NCBI GenBank assembly: GCA_039808845.1
Contig: JBDHTS010000003.1
Coordinates: 1-49,095 of the forward strand
Direction of reading: 5' to 3'
DNA: 49,095 nucleotides
From: JBDHTS01 sp039808845
Lineage (GTDB): Bacteria; Pseudomonadota; Alphaproteobacteria; Micavibrionales; Micavibrionaceae
The translations under genes were made by a program, and so were the position numbers. Positions 41,165-49,095 of the stretch are shown one piece after another. How positions within the stretch are numbered: the first letter of the stretch is position 1; every line of letters starts with the position of its first letter. The notes beneath the pieces are model-generated. The model was not told the DNA's origin. It searched no databases and worked only from the letters and a program-made list of their open reading frames with translations.

Positions 41165-42646
41165 ATGCCCATGAAATCCGCCCCCATCCGCGAAGGTCTG
41201 ACCTTCGACGACGTGCTGCTGCTTCCCGCCGCGTCCGAAATCCATCCGTCCGACGCGGACACAAGGACGCGCCTCACGAAAACGATTGAGTTGAACATCC
41301 CGCTATTGTCCTCCGCCATGGACACGGTGACGGAGGCGGAGATGGCGATCGCAATGGCGCAGGCCGGGGGCCTCGGCGTCCTTCACCGCAACATGGGCGT
41401 CGAGGAACAGGCGGAGCAGGTCCGGCGGGTCAAGCGGTTCGAATCGGGCATGGTCCTGAACCCCATCACCATCCACCCGGACGCGACGCTGGCCGAGGCG
41501 CTGGACCTGATGCAGCGCAACCGCATTTCCGGGATCCCGGTGACGGAACCGGGCGGCAGGCTGGTCGGCATCCTGACCAACCGCGACGTGCGCTTCGCCG
41601 AAAACCGCGATCAGCCGGTGCGCGAATTGATGACGGCGGAAAACCTCGTCACCATTTCGAAAAACGTCGGCAAGGAGGAGGCGAAGCGCCTGCTGCACAA
41701 GCACCGCATCGAAAAGCTGCTGATCGTGGACGATCAGGGGCGCTGCATCGGCCTGATGACGGTGAAGGATATCGAGAAATCCGCCCTGTTCCCGCAGGCC
41801 GCGAAGGACGCGCAAGGCCGCCTGCTGGTCGCCGCCGCCGTCGGCACGGGCGGGACGGGAACGGAACGCGCGGAGGCGATGGCGGAAGCGGGGCTCGACG
41901 TCGTCGTCGTCGACACGGCGCACGGCCATTCGAAAAACGTGCTGGACACGGTGCGCCGCATCCGCGACATCCGGTCGAACAAATTGCAGATCATCGCAGG
42001 AAACATCGCCACGGCGGACGCGGCGAAGGCTCTGATCGACGCGGGCGCCGACGCGGTGAAGGTCGGCATCGGGCCGGGCAGTATCTGCACCACGCGCGTC
42101 GTCGCGGGCGTCGGCGTGCCGCAGCTGACCGCCATCATGGACGTGGCCGAGGCCTGCGCGAAAAAAGGCATTCCCGTCATCGCCGACGGAGGAATCAAGT
42201 ATTCAGGCGATTTCGCAAAGGCGATCGCGGCGGGCGCGGATTGCGCCATGGTGGGCGGCCTGCTGGCCGGAACGGACGAGGCGCCGGGCGAGGTCATTCT
42301 GTATCAGGGCCGGTCCTATAAATCCTATCGCGGGATGGGATCGGTGGGCGCGATGGTGCGCGGTTCCGCCGACCGGTATTTTCAAGGGGCCGTCAAGCAG
42401 GCGCAGAAACTTGTGCCCGAAGGAATCGAAGGCCGCGTGCCTTACAAGGGCGCGGTCGCGCCCGTGCTGCATCAACTTGTGGGTGGCCTGCGCGCCTCGA
42501 TGGGCTATACCGGCTGCCGCACGGTGGCCGAAATGAAAGCGAATGCCGAATTCATGCGCATGACCGGCGCGGGCTATCGCGAAAGCCATGTCCATGATGT
42601 GACGATCACGCAGGAAGCGCCGAATTACCGCGAGCAGCAGCGGTAA
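41165..42646 (+). CDS. guaB: Inosine-5'-monophosphate dehydrogenase GuaB
   Basis: GuaB oxidises IMP to XMP, the committed step of GMP synthesis. The 493-residue product has the (beta/alpha)8 barrel interrupted by two CBS domains (about 95-215; ITIHPDATLAEALDLM, LVTISKNVGKEEAKRLLHKH), the catalytic loop GIGPGSICTTR with the active Cys, and the flap with GMGSVGAM. The ATG is preceded by CGGAG at nine bases. No guaA is in the window. Confidence 0.97.
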   Translation: MPMKSAPIREGLTFDDVLLLPAASEIHPSDADTRTRLTKTIELNIPLLSSAMDTVTEAEMAIAMAQAGGLGVLHRNMGVEEQAEQVRRVKRFESGMVLNPITIHPDATLAEALDLMQRNRISGIPVTEPGGRLVGILTNRDVRFAENRDQPVRELMTAENLVTISKNVGKEEAKRLLHKHRIEKLLIVDDQGRCIGLMTVKDIEKSALFPQAAKDAQGRLLVAAAVGTGGTGTERAEAMAEAGLDVVVVDTAHGHSKNVLDTVRRIRDIRSNKLQIIAGNIATADAAKALIDAGADAVKVGIGPGSICTTRVVAGVGVPQLTAIMDVAEACAKKGIPVIADGGIKYSGDFAKAIAAGADCAMVGGLLAGTDEAPGEVILYQGRSYKSYRGMGSVGAMVRGSADRYFQGAVKQAQKLVPEGIEGRVPYKGAVAPVLHQLVGGLRASMGYTGCRTVAEMKANAEFMRMTGAGYRESHVHDVTITQEAPNYREQQR

Positions 42647-42660
42647 TCCGGCTACGGCTT

Positions 42661-42852
42661 CTAGTTCGTCGAATCCTTGATTTTTTCGCCTGCGTCCTCG
42701 ACGGCATTGCCGACGCCTTGCGCCGCGTCGCTCAGGCCTTCGCTGATCTGCTCGCCGGGAGTCCGGGGCCGCGACGATTGCTGGTAAACGACAACCGCAA
42801 GCACCAGCACGGTGACCACCAGAATGGCCATCAGGATATTATTGTTCCGCAT
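42661..42852 (-). CDS. Small single-helix membrane protein with acidic/amphipathic tail
   Basis: The 63-residue protein starts at the ATG complementary to 42850-42852, preceded by AGAGGAT. It has one N-terminal membrane helix (ILMAILVVTVLVLAVVVY) and a soluble tail with an amphipathic pattern (ISEGLSDAAQGVGNAVEDAG, then EKIKDSTN) resembling stress-related YtxH/CsbD-like or lipoprotein tails. The function is unknown. It is convergent with guaB and divergent from the acetyltransferase gene. Confidence 0.65.
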   Translation of the reverse strand: MRNNNILMAILVVTVLVLAVVVYQQSSRPRTPGEQISEGLSDAAQGVGNAVEDAGEKIKDSTN

Positions 42853-42911
42853 CGATCGATCCTCTGTTATGCAGTTTCGATGCACCAACAGCGTAGCGGT
42901 GAAAAGGTTCC

Positions 42912-43451
42912 ATGCTGATCGGCCCTGCCGGATTGAACGACTGCAATGATCTGGCCCGTATCCATATCGAGGGCTGGCGGGCTTCCTACCGCGGGCTGGT
43001 CGACCAGACCTATCTCGGCAGTCTCGACGAAAACGCGCGCGCCGGGCAGTGGCGGCAATGGTTGGAAGAAAAGCAATGCGAGGCGCTTCTGGCGCGGGAC
43101 GAAAATGGCAAGGCCGCCGGTTTCATCAGCTATGGCCGCTTGAAAACACCTCCGCCGGGTACTTCCCCCATCAGGCCCGTTTATTCAGGGGAGGTTTATG
43201 CGCTCTATATCCTGCCGGAATACTGGCGGCATGGCCTGGGACGCAAGTTAATGGCGGAGGCGGCGACGGCGCTTATGGCTATGAAACACAAATCCCTCTG
43301 TCTATGGGTACTTGAAGGCAATAAAAATGCTGTGGCTTTCTACAAGGCGCTGGGCGGACAGAAATGCGGCAAGAAAATGGTGGAGATTGGCGGAAAGACC
43401 TTGCCTGAAGCGGCGTTCGGCTGGCGGGATGTTTCAGATCTTAGGGTTTAA
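42912..43451 (+). CDS. GNAT-family N-acetyltransferase
   Basis: This 179-residue acetyltransferase of the GNAT fold has acetyl-CoA motif A YALYILPEYWRHGLGRKLM (Q/RxxGxG/A-type, here RHGLGR) and motif B LWVLEGNKNAVAFYKALGG. The pattern resembles phosphinothricin/amine acetyltransferases and RimI-like proteins; the substrate cannot be told. It is followed by a 337-base gap full of palindromic repeats, then uvrD on the other strand. Confidence 0.9.
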   Translation: MLIGPAGLNDCNDLARIHIEGWRASYRGLVDQTYLGSLDENARAGQWRQWLEEKQCEALLARDENGKAAGFISYGRLKTPPPGTSPIRPVYSGEVYALYILPEYWRHGLGRKLMAEAATALMAMKHKSLCLWVLEGNKNAVAFYKALGGQKCGKKMVEIGGKTLPEAAFGWRDVSDLRV

Positions 43452-43477
43452 AACCAAACTTGTCATGACTGATAGAG

Positions 43478-43580
43478 TCCCCCTCCCTGAAGGGGGCGGG
43501 GGAGGGTACTCGATGCCGGGCGTTTAGTTTAAGCGCGGAATGCCGGACACCCCCACCCAACCCTCCCCCTCAGGGGGAGG
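43478..43580. repeat. C/G-rich palindromic intergenic element
   Basis: CCCCCTCCCTGAAGGGGGCGGGGGAGGG (43479 onward) forms a local stem, and CCCTCCCCCTCAGGGGGAGGG near 43561-43581 is an almost perfect self-complementary hairpin. The two halves are also complementary to each other, so alternative folds exist. The centre reads GCCGGGCG-TTTAGTTTAA-GCG. It probably stops transcription coming from the acetyltransferase gene. Confidence 0.7.
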
Positions 43581-43615
43581 GCTTTGTCTTTCGATCATTA
43601 TGGGCTTGACTATAA

Positions 43616-43778
43616 AACACCAGAGCCAGACAGAGATAAACAGAGATCAATCAAAAAACTTCGTGTTCTTCGTTTTCTTTTCTGCTTCGCGTTAAAAAAA
43701 AATCAACACGAAGAAAAAGAAGAAAGGGAAGAACACAAAGATAAAGAACTCTGTTTATCTCTGTCTGGCTCTGGTGTT
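43616..43778. repeat. Long hairpin element with perfect 30-bp inverted repeat
   Basis: The left arm 43616-43645 (beginning AACACCAGAGCCAGACAG, ending ATAAACAGAG) and the right arm 43749-43778 are exact reverse complements over 30 bases. An inner pair (CTTCGTGTT at 43659 and AACACGAAG near 43705) sits in a 103-base AT-rich loop. It lies between the convergent acetyltransferase and uvrD genes and contains no protein-coding frame. Confidence 0.85.
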
Positions 43779-43788
43779 GAAATTCCGA

Positions 43789-46020
43789 TCAATTATTCGC
43801 AAGCCGTTCGACGAAACTGTCCATAACCCGTTTGGAGCCGCTTTTGTCGAAAGCAATATCGAGTTTGTGCCCGTCGACGTTGATCACTGTGCCCTCGCCG
43901 AATTTTTCATGGAACACGCGGGCACCACGCACAAAGCCTTCGGCGGGCAGAGGGCGCTGCGCCGTCCGGTAGGACGCACCCTGTGGTCCCTGCCAGGACC
44001 GGCGTTCCGGCACGGCGAAACCTGAAGAGTCCCAGTGGCTGGACCGACCGGCGTAGAGGCCGGGATCGGCGCTGCTTTCGATGTGATCGCCGGGCAGTTC
44101 GTCCACGAAGCGCGACGGGATCGCGTTGATCCAGTTGCCGTACATGCGGCGGTTGGCGGCGTGGGAGATATAGGCGCGCTTCCGCGCCCGGGTGATGCCG
44201 ACATAAGCCAGACGCCGTTCCTCCTCCAGCCCCTTCATGCCGTTCTCGTCCATGCTGCGCTGGGAGGGGAATAGCCCCTCCTCCCAGCCCGGCAGGAAGA
44301 CGGCGTCGAATTCCAGGCCCTTCGCGCCATGCAGGGTCATCAGCGTGACGCTGTCCTGCGTCTGGCCTTCCTGGTTTTCCAGCACGAGCGCGATATGCTC
44401 CAGGAAGTCCTGGAGCGTTTCGAATTCCGCCATGCCGGTGATCAGCTCCTTCAGGTTTTCGATCCGGCCCGGCGCATCGGGCGATTTGTCCAGCTTCCAC
44501 ATCTCCATATAGCCGGACTGGTCCAGCACCTGCGCCGCCAGTTCGGGATGCCGCATCGTGCCCAGAAGCGACTGCCAGCGCTCGAAATCGTCGATCAGTT
44601 TCTGCAGCGCGCCTTTGACTTTCGCTTTCAGCTCGTCCGTGTCGAGCAGGGCTTTCGTCGTTTCATACAGGCTGACGCCTCGCGCGCGGGCATGACCGTA
44701 GAGCAGCTGCAGCGTCGTGTCGCCGATGCCGCGTTTCGGCACGTTGATAATGCGTTCCAGCGCCAGATCGTCCGCCGGCTGCGCGATGACGCGCAGGTAA
44801 GCGAGCGCGTCGCGGATTTCCTGCCGCTCGTAAAAGCGCGGGCCGCCGATCACGCGATAGGGCAGGCCCAGCTGGATAAAGCGTTCCTCGAATTCGCGCG
44901 TCTGGAAACCGGCGCGGACCAGCACGGCCATTTGCTGCAGTTTCCATTCTTTATGCTGCAGCTGTTCGATCTCCTCGCCTACCCAGCGCGCCTCCGCCGG
45001 CCCGTCCCATAAACCGCGCACGACAATCTTTTCGCCATGATCGGATTCGGACCAGAGGGTTTTGCCGAGACGTCCTTCGTTATGGGCGATCACGCCGCTG
45101 GCCGCCGCGAGGATATGCCCGGTGGACCGGTAATTCTGTTCGAGGCGGATAATTTTCGCGCCCGGAAAATCCTGTTCGAAGCGCAGGATATTGCCGACCT
45201 CGGCCCCCCGCCAGCCGTAGATCGACTGATCGTCGTCGCCGACGCAGCAGATATTGTTCGAGCCCCTGGCCAGAAGGCGCAGCCACAGATATTGCGCGAC
45301 GTTCGTATCCTGGTATTCGTCCACCATGATATAGCGGAAGCGGCGGTGATAATCGGCCAGCACGTCCGCATGGGCGGGATCTTTCAGGATCGTGATCATG
45401 TGCAGCAGCAGATCGCCGAAATCGCAGGCGTTCACGGCTTTGAGGCGGCTTTGATACAGCGCATACAGGCTGATCAGCTTGCCGTCCGCCTCGCGCCCCG
45501 CTTCTTCCGCCTTCAGATCGCGCGGCAGCAGGCCGCGGTCCTTCCAGCGTCCGATATGATCGGCCATCGCCCTGGGCGGCCATTTCTTGGTGTCGATATT
45601 CTGGCCTTCCATGATCTGTTTCATCAGGCGGACCTGATCGTCCGTATCGATGATCGTGAAATTGCCATTGAGGCCGACGAGATCGGCATGGCGGCGCAGC
45701 ATGCGGGCCGCCAGCGCGTGGAACGTCCCCAGCCACCAGCCCTCCACCGGCTGGCCGCCCATCAGGCGGGAAACGCGTTCCTTCATCTCCCCGGCGGCCT
45801 TGTTGGTGAAGGTGACGGCGAGAATCTGCGACGGCCAGGCGCGGCTGGTCCGTAAGAGATGCGCGAGCCGCGTGGTGAGAACGCGTGTCTTGCCCGTGCC
45901 CGCCCCGGCCAGAACAAGGACAGGCCCATCAAGCGCTTCGACGGCCTCGCGCTGGACGGGGTTCAGGCCCGACAGATAAGGCGCGGACTCGGAAAAAAGG
46001 GAAGGCGAAGAATGTTGCAT
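43789..46020 (-). CDS. UvrD/PcrA-type DNA helicase
   Basis: This 743-residue SF1A 3'-5' helicase acts in nucleotide excision and mismatch repair or clears replication obstacles. It has the Q-motif LNPVQREAVEAL, Walker A AGAGTGKTRVL, GDDDQSIYGWRGA (motif III), YRSTGHI (motif IV) and the motif V/VI region MTLHGAKGLEFDAVFLPGWEEG with ITRARKRAYI. The C-terminal domain ends with a short KxK-like element (LDIAFDKSGSKRVMD), as in PcrA. It is preceded by a gap of 102 bases from a small Q/N-rich gene on the same strand. uvrD versus pcrA cannot be settled. Confidence 0.95.
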   Translation of the reverse strand: MQHSSPSLFSESAPYLSGLNPVQREAVEALDGPVLVLAGAGTGKTRVLTTRLAHLLRTSRAWPSQILAVTFTNKAAGEMKERVSRLMGGQPVEGWWLGTFHALAARMLRRHADLVGLNGNFTIIDTDDQVRLMKQIMEGQNIDTKKWPPRAMADHIGRWKDRGLLPRDLKAEEAGREADGKLISLYALYQSRLKAVNACDFGDLLLHMITILKDPAHADVLADYHRRFRYIMVDEYQDTNVAQYLWLRLLARGSNNICCVGDDDQSIYGWRGAEVGNILRFEQDFPGAKIIRLEQNYRSTGHILAAASGVIAHNEGRLGKTLWSESDHGEKIVVRGLWDGPAEARWVGEEIEQLQHKEWKLQQMAVLVRAGFQTREFEERFIQLGLPYRVIGGPRFYERQEIRDALAYLRVIAQPADDLALERIINVPKRGIGDTTLQLLYGHARARGVSLYETTKALLDTDELKAKVKGALQKLIDDFERWQSLLGTMRHPELAAQVLDQSGYMEMWKLDKSPDAPGRIENLKELITGMAEFETLQDFLEHIALVLENQEGQTQDSVTLMTLHGAKGLEFDAVFLPGWEEGLFPSQRSMDENGMKGLEEERRLAYVGITRARKRAYISHAANRRMYGNWINAIPSRFVDELPGDHIESSADPGLYAGRSSHWDSSGFAVPERRSWQGPQGASYRTAQRPLPAEGFVRGARVFHEKFGEGTVINVDGHKLDIAFDKSGSKRVMDSFVERLANN

Positions 46021-46080
46021 CCCTTATCAATATGCGGATTTAGTCCATCGTAACAAGAGCGCCGTCATGCTTTCATGCAA

Positions 46081-46103
46081 AACGGGGCCCTTAAGGCCCC
46101 GCT
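46081..46103 (-). terminator. Rho-independent terminator of the Q/N-rich micropeptide gene
   Basis: On the minus strand AGCGGGGCCTTAAGGGCCCCG forms a strong GC stem followed by TTTTG, 20 bases after the stop codon. The palindromic stem also works in the other direction. Confidence 0.65.
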
Positions 46104-46122
46104 TACAAAAAACGGCCGAAAA

Positions 46123-46254
46123 TTACTGACGGCCGCCGCGCTGTGTATTTTGATCCGTACGGCCCTGGCTCTGACCTTGTTTGTTGGCCTGATCGCGATC
46201 TTTTTGATCCTGATTAGGCTGGCGCTGACCTTGATTGTTGTTTTGGTTTTGCAT
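46123..46254 (-). CDS. Q/N-rich 43-residue protein
   Basis: The product starts MQNQNNNQGQRQPNQDQKD and stays dominated by Gln, Asn, Arg and Lys to its end; it is extremely polar and has no hydrophobic core, so it is probably disordered and may bind nucleic acid or aggregate. It begins with ATG after a good AGGAG site (8 bases) and is followed by a clear terminator, which supports expression. It is too short for any family assignment. The plus-strand hydrophobic frame across the same DNA is a mirror artefact of Q/N codons. Confidence 0.65.
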   Translation of the reverse strand: MQNQNNNQGQRQPNQDQKDRDQANKQGQSQGRTDQNTQRGGRQ

Positions 46255-46455
46255 GGGAACTGCTCCTAGGATGTTACGGCAATGCTTATCATTGCCTTCA
46301 AAGAGGCCAACAAATTCTCCCCAAGTCAGTTCCTGAAAAGAGCAGGACGTTTTTATATGGCAGCCATGCGATCCTTACGGCTGCGCTAGGCGTGGGAACT
46401 TCTCCTTTGTTTATCTATTGGCGTGGTCTCAACAAAGATTAAAGGAAGGAATGTC

Positions 46456-46989
46456 ATGCCAATCAAATCTAGATTTATTCCGGTTGCGGTGCTGCTGGCC
46501 GCAGCGATGTTATTCCTGAATGCCTCAAAGGTGAAGGCACAGGAGGGCAACGTTTCCGCCAAGACACAAAGTTTTATTGAAAACGCCACTTCCGGGAATA
46601 ATTTTGAGATTCAATCCAGCAAAACGGCCCTGGATAAATCAAAAAACGATGCTGTCCGCAGCTTTGCCCAAAAGATGATCAATGACCATACCAAAGCGGG
46701 CAACGATATGACGGCAACACTTAAAAAAGCCAATATACCGGCGCTGGTAAATCCGGACATGCTGGCCCAAAAACATCAGGATGTGCTGAACTCACTCAAA
46801 AATGAAACGAGCGGATTCGATCAAGCGTATATTGATGCGCAAACAAAGGCGCATGACGAAACCGTTTCGCTGTTCGAAGATTATGCGGAAAACGGTGACA
46901 ATCCGGACGTCAAAACTTTTGCCCGCAACACGCTTCCGACCCTGAAAGAACACCGGGACCACATAAAGGAAATGAAGCCGACGCAATAA
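46456..46989 (+). CDS. DUF4142 ferritin-like secreted protein
   Basis: The 177-residue protein has a cleavable signal peptide (about 1-29, ending SKVKA) and a DUF4142 domain: a four-helix, ferritin-like fold with NFEIQSSKTALDKSKNDAV, FAQKMINDHTKAGNDM and ARNTLPTLKEHRDHIK. The conserved His residues are those of this family, whose role is unclear (often envelope stress). AAGGAAGGA precedes the ATG at 46456; an earlier frame start lacks the site. A terminator follows at 47011. Confidence 0.9.
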   Translation: MPIKSRFIPVAVLLAAAMLFLNASKVKAQEGNVSAKTQSFIENATSGNNFEIQSSKTALDKSKNDAVRSFAQKMINDHTKAGNDMTATLKKANIPALVNPDMLAQKHQDVLNSLKNETSGFDQAYIDAQTKAHDETVSLFEDYAENGDNPDVKTFARNTLPTLKEHRDHIKEMKPTQ

Positions 46990-47010
46990 AACAGGATTAA
47001 GCCTCAATAA

Positions 47011-47039
47011 TGCGCGGCTCATGACCGCGCGTTTTTTTA
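47011..47039 (+). terminator. Rho-independent terminator after the DUF4142 gene
   Basis: TGCGCGG-CTCATGA-CCGCGCG forms a stem and is followed by seven T's (47032 onward). The palindromic stem also serves the convergent adenine deaminase gene, which ends right at the T run. Confidence 0.8.
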
Positions 47040-48044
47040 TGCGGCGTATCGATCCAGTGATTCTCGAAGCGCCTTTTTGCGATCAGGACTTGCGAAGCTG
47101 GCGTCTATGCTATTTCGCGCAAGCTTTAAAATGTCTTCCTTGTTCAGGACGAGCGCATCCGCAGCAGCCTTGTAGTTGTCGTTCATATAGCCGCCGAAAT
47201 AGGCCGGATCGTCCGAGTTCACCGTCGCGCGGATGCCGAGATCGAGCATGCGCCGGATCGGATGCTGGCGCATGTCTTTAACATTGCAGAGTTTCAGATT
47301 GCTTAAAGGACAGACGGTCAGCGCCATGCCCTCTGCGGCAAGCCGCTTCGCCAGTTCCGGATCCTCCAGCGAACGGTTACCATGATCGATCCGGTCGACA
47401 TGAAGAAGATCGAGCGCTTCGCGGACATACTCCGGCGGGCCTTCCTCCCCGGCATGGGCGCAGAGCAGGAAGCCTTCCTTTTTCGCCTCGGCAAAGACCC
47501 GCGCGAATTTCGCGGGCGGATGGCCGACTTCGGACGAGTCCAGACCGACGCCGATGATTTTATCCTTGTAAGGAAGCGCCTGTCTCAGCGTTTCGAACGC
47601 ACTCTCCTCGGAGAGATGGCGCAGGAAACACATGATCAATTTCGAGGTCACGCCCAGTTTCGCTTCGCCGTTGTCCAGCCCGCGCACGATGCCGTTCAGC
47701 GCGGTCTCGAACGCGACACCGCGTTCCGTATGCCCCTGCGGATCGAAAAAGATCTCGGCATGCTGAACGTTTTCCGCCGCCACGCGCCGGAGATAGGCCA
47801 TGGTCAGGTCGTAAAAATCCTCCTCCGTGCGCAGGACATTCATGCCCTGATAGTAAATATCGAGGAAGCTCTGCAGATTCGTGAAGCTATAGGCCTTGCG
47901 GACATCCTCGACGCTGGCGAAAGGGATGGCGATCTTGTTGCGCTTCGCCAGCGCGAACATCAGTTCGGGTTCGAGGCTGCCCTCGATATGCAGGTGCAGT
48001 TCGACCTTGGGCAGGCCCTCGATAAACGTATGCAAATTCGTCAT
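47037..48044 (-). CDS. Adenine deaminase (Add-like, adenosine-deaminase family)
   Basis: This 335-residue metal-dependent deaminase of the adenyl-deaminase family converts adenine to hypoxanthine in purine salvage. Metal ligands: KVELHLHIEG (His17, His19), the FLLCAHAGEEGPPEY segment (substrate and His) and NSDDPAYFGG (Asp ligands). The EIFFDPQGHTERG, FLRHLSEESAF and GLDSSEVGHPP strings are those of fungal/bacterial adenine deaminases, as opposed to adenosine deaminase, which lacks them. So adenine is the likelier substrate. Located 21 bases downstream of the 3-hydroxybutyrate dehydrogenase gene. Confidence 0.85.
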   Translation of the reverse strand: MTNLHTFIEGLPKVELHLHIEGSLEPELMFALAKRNKIAIPFASVEDVRKAYSFTNLQSFLDIYYQGMNVLRTEEDFYDLTMAYLRRVAAENVQHAEIFFDPQGHTERGVAFETALNGIVRGLDNGEAKLGVTSKLIMCFLRHLSEESAFETLRQALPYKDKIIGVGLDSSEVGHPPAKFARVFAEAKKEGFLLCAHAGEEGPPEYVREALDLLHVDRIDHGNRSLEDPELAKRLAAEGMALTVCPLSNLKLCNVKDMRQHPIRRMLDLGIRATVNSDDPAYFGGYMNDNYKAAADALVLNKEDILKLARNSIDASFASPDRKKALRESLDRYAA

Positions 48045-48065
48045 AAAGCGATTTCTAGCACGGCT

Positions 48066-48848
48066 TCACTGCATGAACCAGCCATGGCTGACCACGATGG
48101 ACTGCCCGGTCAGGGCGTTCGACTCGAATCCGGCGAAGAACAGCGCGCATTCGGCTACGTCCTGCACCGTGGTAAACTCTCCGTCGACCGTTTCCTTCAG
48201 CATGATCTTCTTCACGACGTCTTCCTCGGAAATACCGAATTCCTTCGCCTGTTCCGGGATCTGCTTCTCGACCAGGGGCGTGCGGACGAAGCCGGGGCAG
48301 ATGACGTTGGCGCGGATGCCGTGCTCCGCCCCTTCCTTCGCCACCACCTTCGCGAGGCCGATGAGTGCATGCTTGGCCGCCACATAAGGGGCTTTCAGTT
48401 TCGAGGCCTCCTTGGAATGCACGGAACCCATGTAGATGATGCTGCCGCCCGTCTTCTGCTTCACCATCTGGCGCATGGCGGCGCGGGTGGTCAGGAACGC
48501 GCCGTCGACGTGGATCGCCATCAGTTTTTTCCAGTCGTCATATTTAAAGTCAACCACCGGGCTGACGATCTGGATCCCCGCGTTGCTGACCAGAATGTCG
48601 ATGGAGCCGAACGCCTTGGCCGCCTTGGCCATGCCGTCATCCACCTTCTGCTCGCTGGTCACATCCATATCAAGACCGATGACGTTCTTCCCCGACGGAT
48701 CCATCTCTTTCGCCGCCGCGTCGGCGCGGTCCTGCCCCAGATCGGCGATCACGATCCGCGCGCCCTCGCGCAGATAGGTTCTGGCGATTTCATTGCCGAT
48801 GCCGCTGGCGGCCCCGGTGACCACGGCGACCTTGTTTTTCAGGCGCAT
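48066..48848 (-). CDS. bdhA: 3-hydroxybutyrate dehydrogenase
   Basis: This NAD-dependent SDR interconverts (R)-3-hydroxybutyrate and acetoacetate in polyhydroxybutyrate/ketone metabolism. The 260-residue product carries TGAASGIGNEIA (cofactor), SNAGIQIVSP, the catalytic Ser (MGSVHSKEAS) and YVAAKHA (Tyr-x-x-x-Lys), the C-terminal loop with LVEKQIPEQAKEFGISEEDV characteristic of this enzyme, and the final GQSIVVSHGWFMQ. Start at the complement of 48846-48848 after AGGAGA. The frame extends upstream, but the extension is unlike the family. Confidence 0.92.
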   Translation of the reverse strand: MRLKNKVAVVTGAASGIGNEIARTYLREGARIVIADLGQDRADAAAKEMDPSGKNVIGLDMDVTSEQKVDDGMAKAAKAFGSIDILVSNAGIQIVSPVVDFKYDDWKKLMAIHVDGAFLTTRAAMRQMVKQKTGGSIIYMGSVHSKEASKLKAPYVAAKHALIGLAKVVAKEGAEHGIRANVICPGFVRTPLVEKQIPEQAKEFGISEEDVVKKIMLKETVDGEFTTVQDVAECALFFAGFESNALTGQSIVVSHGWFMQ

Positions 48849-48974
48849 AGCTCTATTTCTCCTGCAGAGTGGAAACGGTGACGGAGAGGGATATAAGGCG
48901 GCTTCCTCTCCCGCAAAGCCTCTGCTATATATCTGCAAAGTTTCTTTGACGTTTCCAGCGAAAAGGTGATATGC

Positions 48975-49088
48975 ATGCGCACATTAGTCATATTAGCCCT
49001 TCTGGCCCTTCCTGCCTGCAGCAATACATTCAACGGGATGGGACAGGACATGGAGAAAAACGGGCAGGCGATCCAGCGGCAATTTTAA
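48975..49088 (+). CDS. Entericidin A/B-like lipoprotein
   Basis: The 37-residue product has a lipoprotein signal (MRTLVILALLALPAC, lipobox LPAC with Cys15) and a short mature part, SNTFNGMGQDMEKNGQAIQ, with the NGMGQDMEKxGxAI pattern of entericidin-type envelope lipoproteins. In enterobacteria EcnA/EcnB form a toxin/antidote pair; in alphaproteobacteria single genes of this kind are common. It is divergent from bdhA, and an ATG four bases upstream in another frame is ignored. The stop lies seven bases before the window edge. Confidence 0.85.
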   Translation: MRTLVILALLALPACSNTFNGMGQDMEKNGQAIQRQF

Positions 49089-49095
49089 ACGGCCG

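Noticed and set aside
46075..46269. Hydrophobic 64-residue plus-strand frame
   Set aside because: The Leu/Ile/Val run is the mirror of Q/N codons of the minus-strand micropeptide, which has a better ribosome site and a terminator.
47382..48881. 499-codon plus-strand open frame
   Set aside because: It is antisense to the adenine deaminase and 3-hydroxybutyrate dehydrogenase genes, both well supported.

Overview
The window reads as chromosomal DNA of a GC-rich alphaproteobacterium. The order TPR/YfgM-like protein, bamB, der, the pairs lptF/lptG and mlaA/mlaC, the pepA-holC pairing, a eukaryote-type NADP isocitrate dehydrogenase, a 3-hydroxybutyrate dehydrogenase and an entericidin-type lipoprotein all fit that class. 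A deep lineage (Rhodospirillales/Micavibrionales-like) is my guess and is not shown by the sequence.

Layout. 1-4.1 kb: a truncated receiver-deaminase fusion, a pilin-like secreted protein, and clpA/clpS on the minus strand. 4.2-12.3 kb: three consecutive DotA/TraY-like inner-membrane proteins (869, 917 and 919 aa), a type IVB/I-type secretion family normally present once per system; no other Dot/Icm/Tra gene is in the window. 12.4-17.6 kb: an epimerase-like protein, a glutathione S-transferase, two glycosyltransferases (GT9 and GT4), an alpha/beta hydrolase and a small membrane protein. 17.7-20.0 kb: tRNA-Ser(GGA) followed by a 2.2-kb two-gene defence island (an Abi_C/HEPN-like protein and a Shedu-like DUF4263 nuclease) closed by a 15-bp repeat of the tRNA 3' end, with no integrase. 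20.1-22.5 kb: a frameshifted orphan gene, then a GAF histidine kinase and an Rcp1-like response regulator. 22.5-26.4 kb: envelope lipid transport (mlaC, mlaA, lptG, lptF).

26.5-32.2 kb: a tight operon pepA-kamA-holC-ispE, then dnaB and a small membrane protein. 32.2-35.1 kb: an L,D-transpeptidase, icd and a hypothetical gene. 35.2-38.7 kb: yfgM-like, bamB and der. 38.8-40.7 kb: three small immunity-like genes of lower GC and a short-chain dehydrogenase. 41.2-49.1 kb: guaB, a small membrane protein, an acetyltransferase, uvrD/pcrA, a Q/N-rich micropeptide, a DUF4142 protein, adenine deaminase, 3-hydroxybutyrate dehydrogenase and an entericidin-like lipoprotein.

A recurring theme is palindromic intergenic DNA. 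One element family occurs in both the clpS-clpA and bamB-der junctions, in the same orientation relative to transcription, and in der it appears to be translated. Several unrelated palindromes fill the gaps before guaB and after uvrD, including one with perfect 30-bp arms.

The strongest candidates for new biology are the integrase-less att-bounded defence cassette in tRNA-Ser, the tandem DotA-like triplet, and the receiver-deaminase fusion with a glutamate at the phosphoacceptor position.
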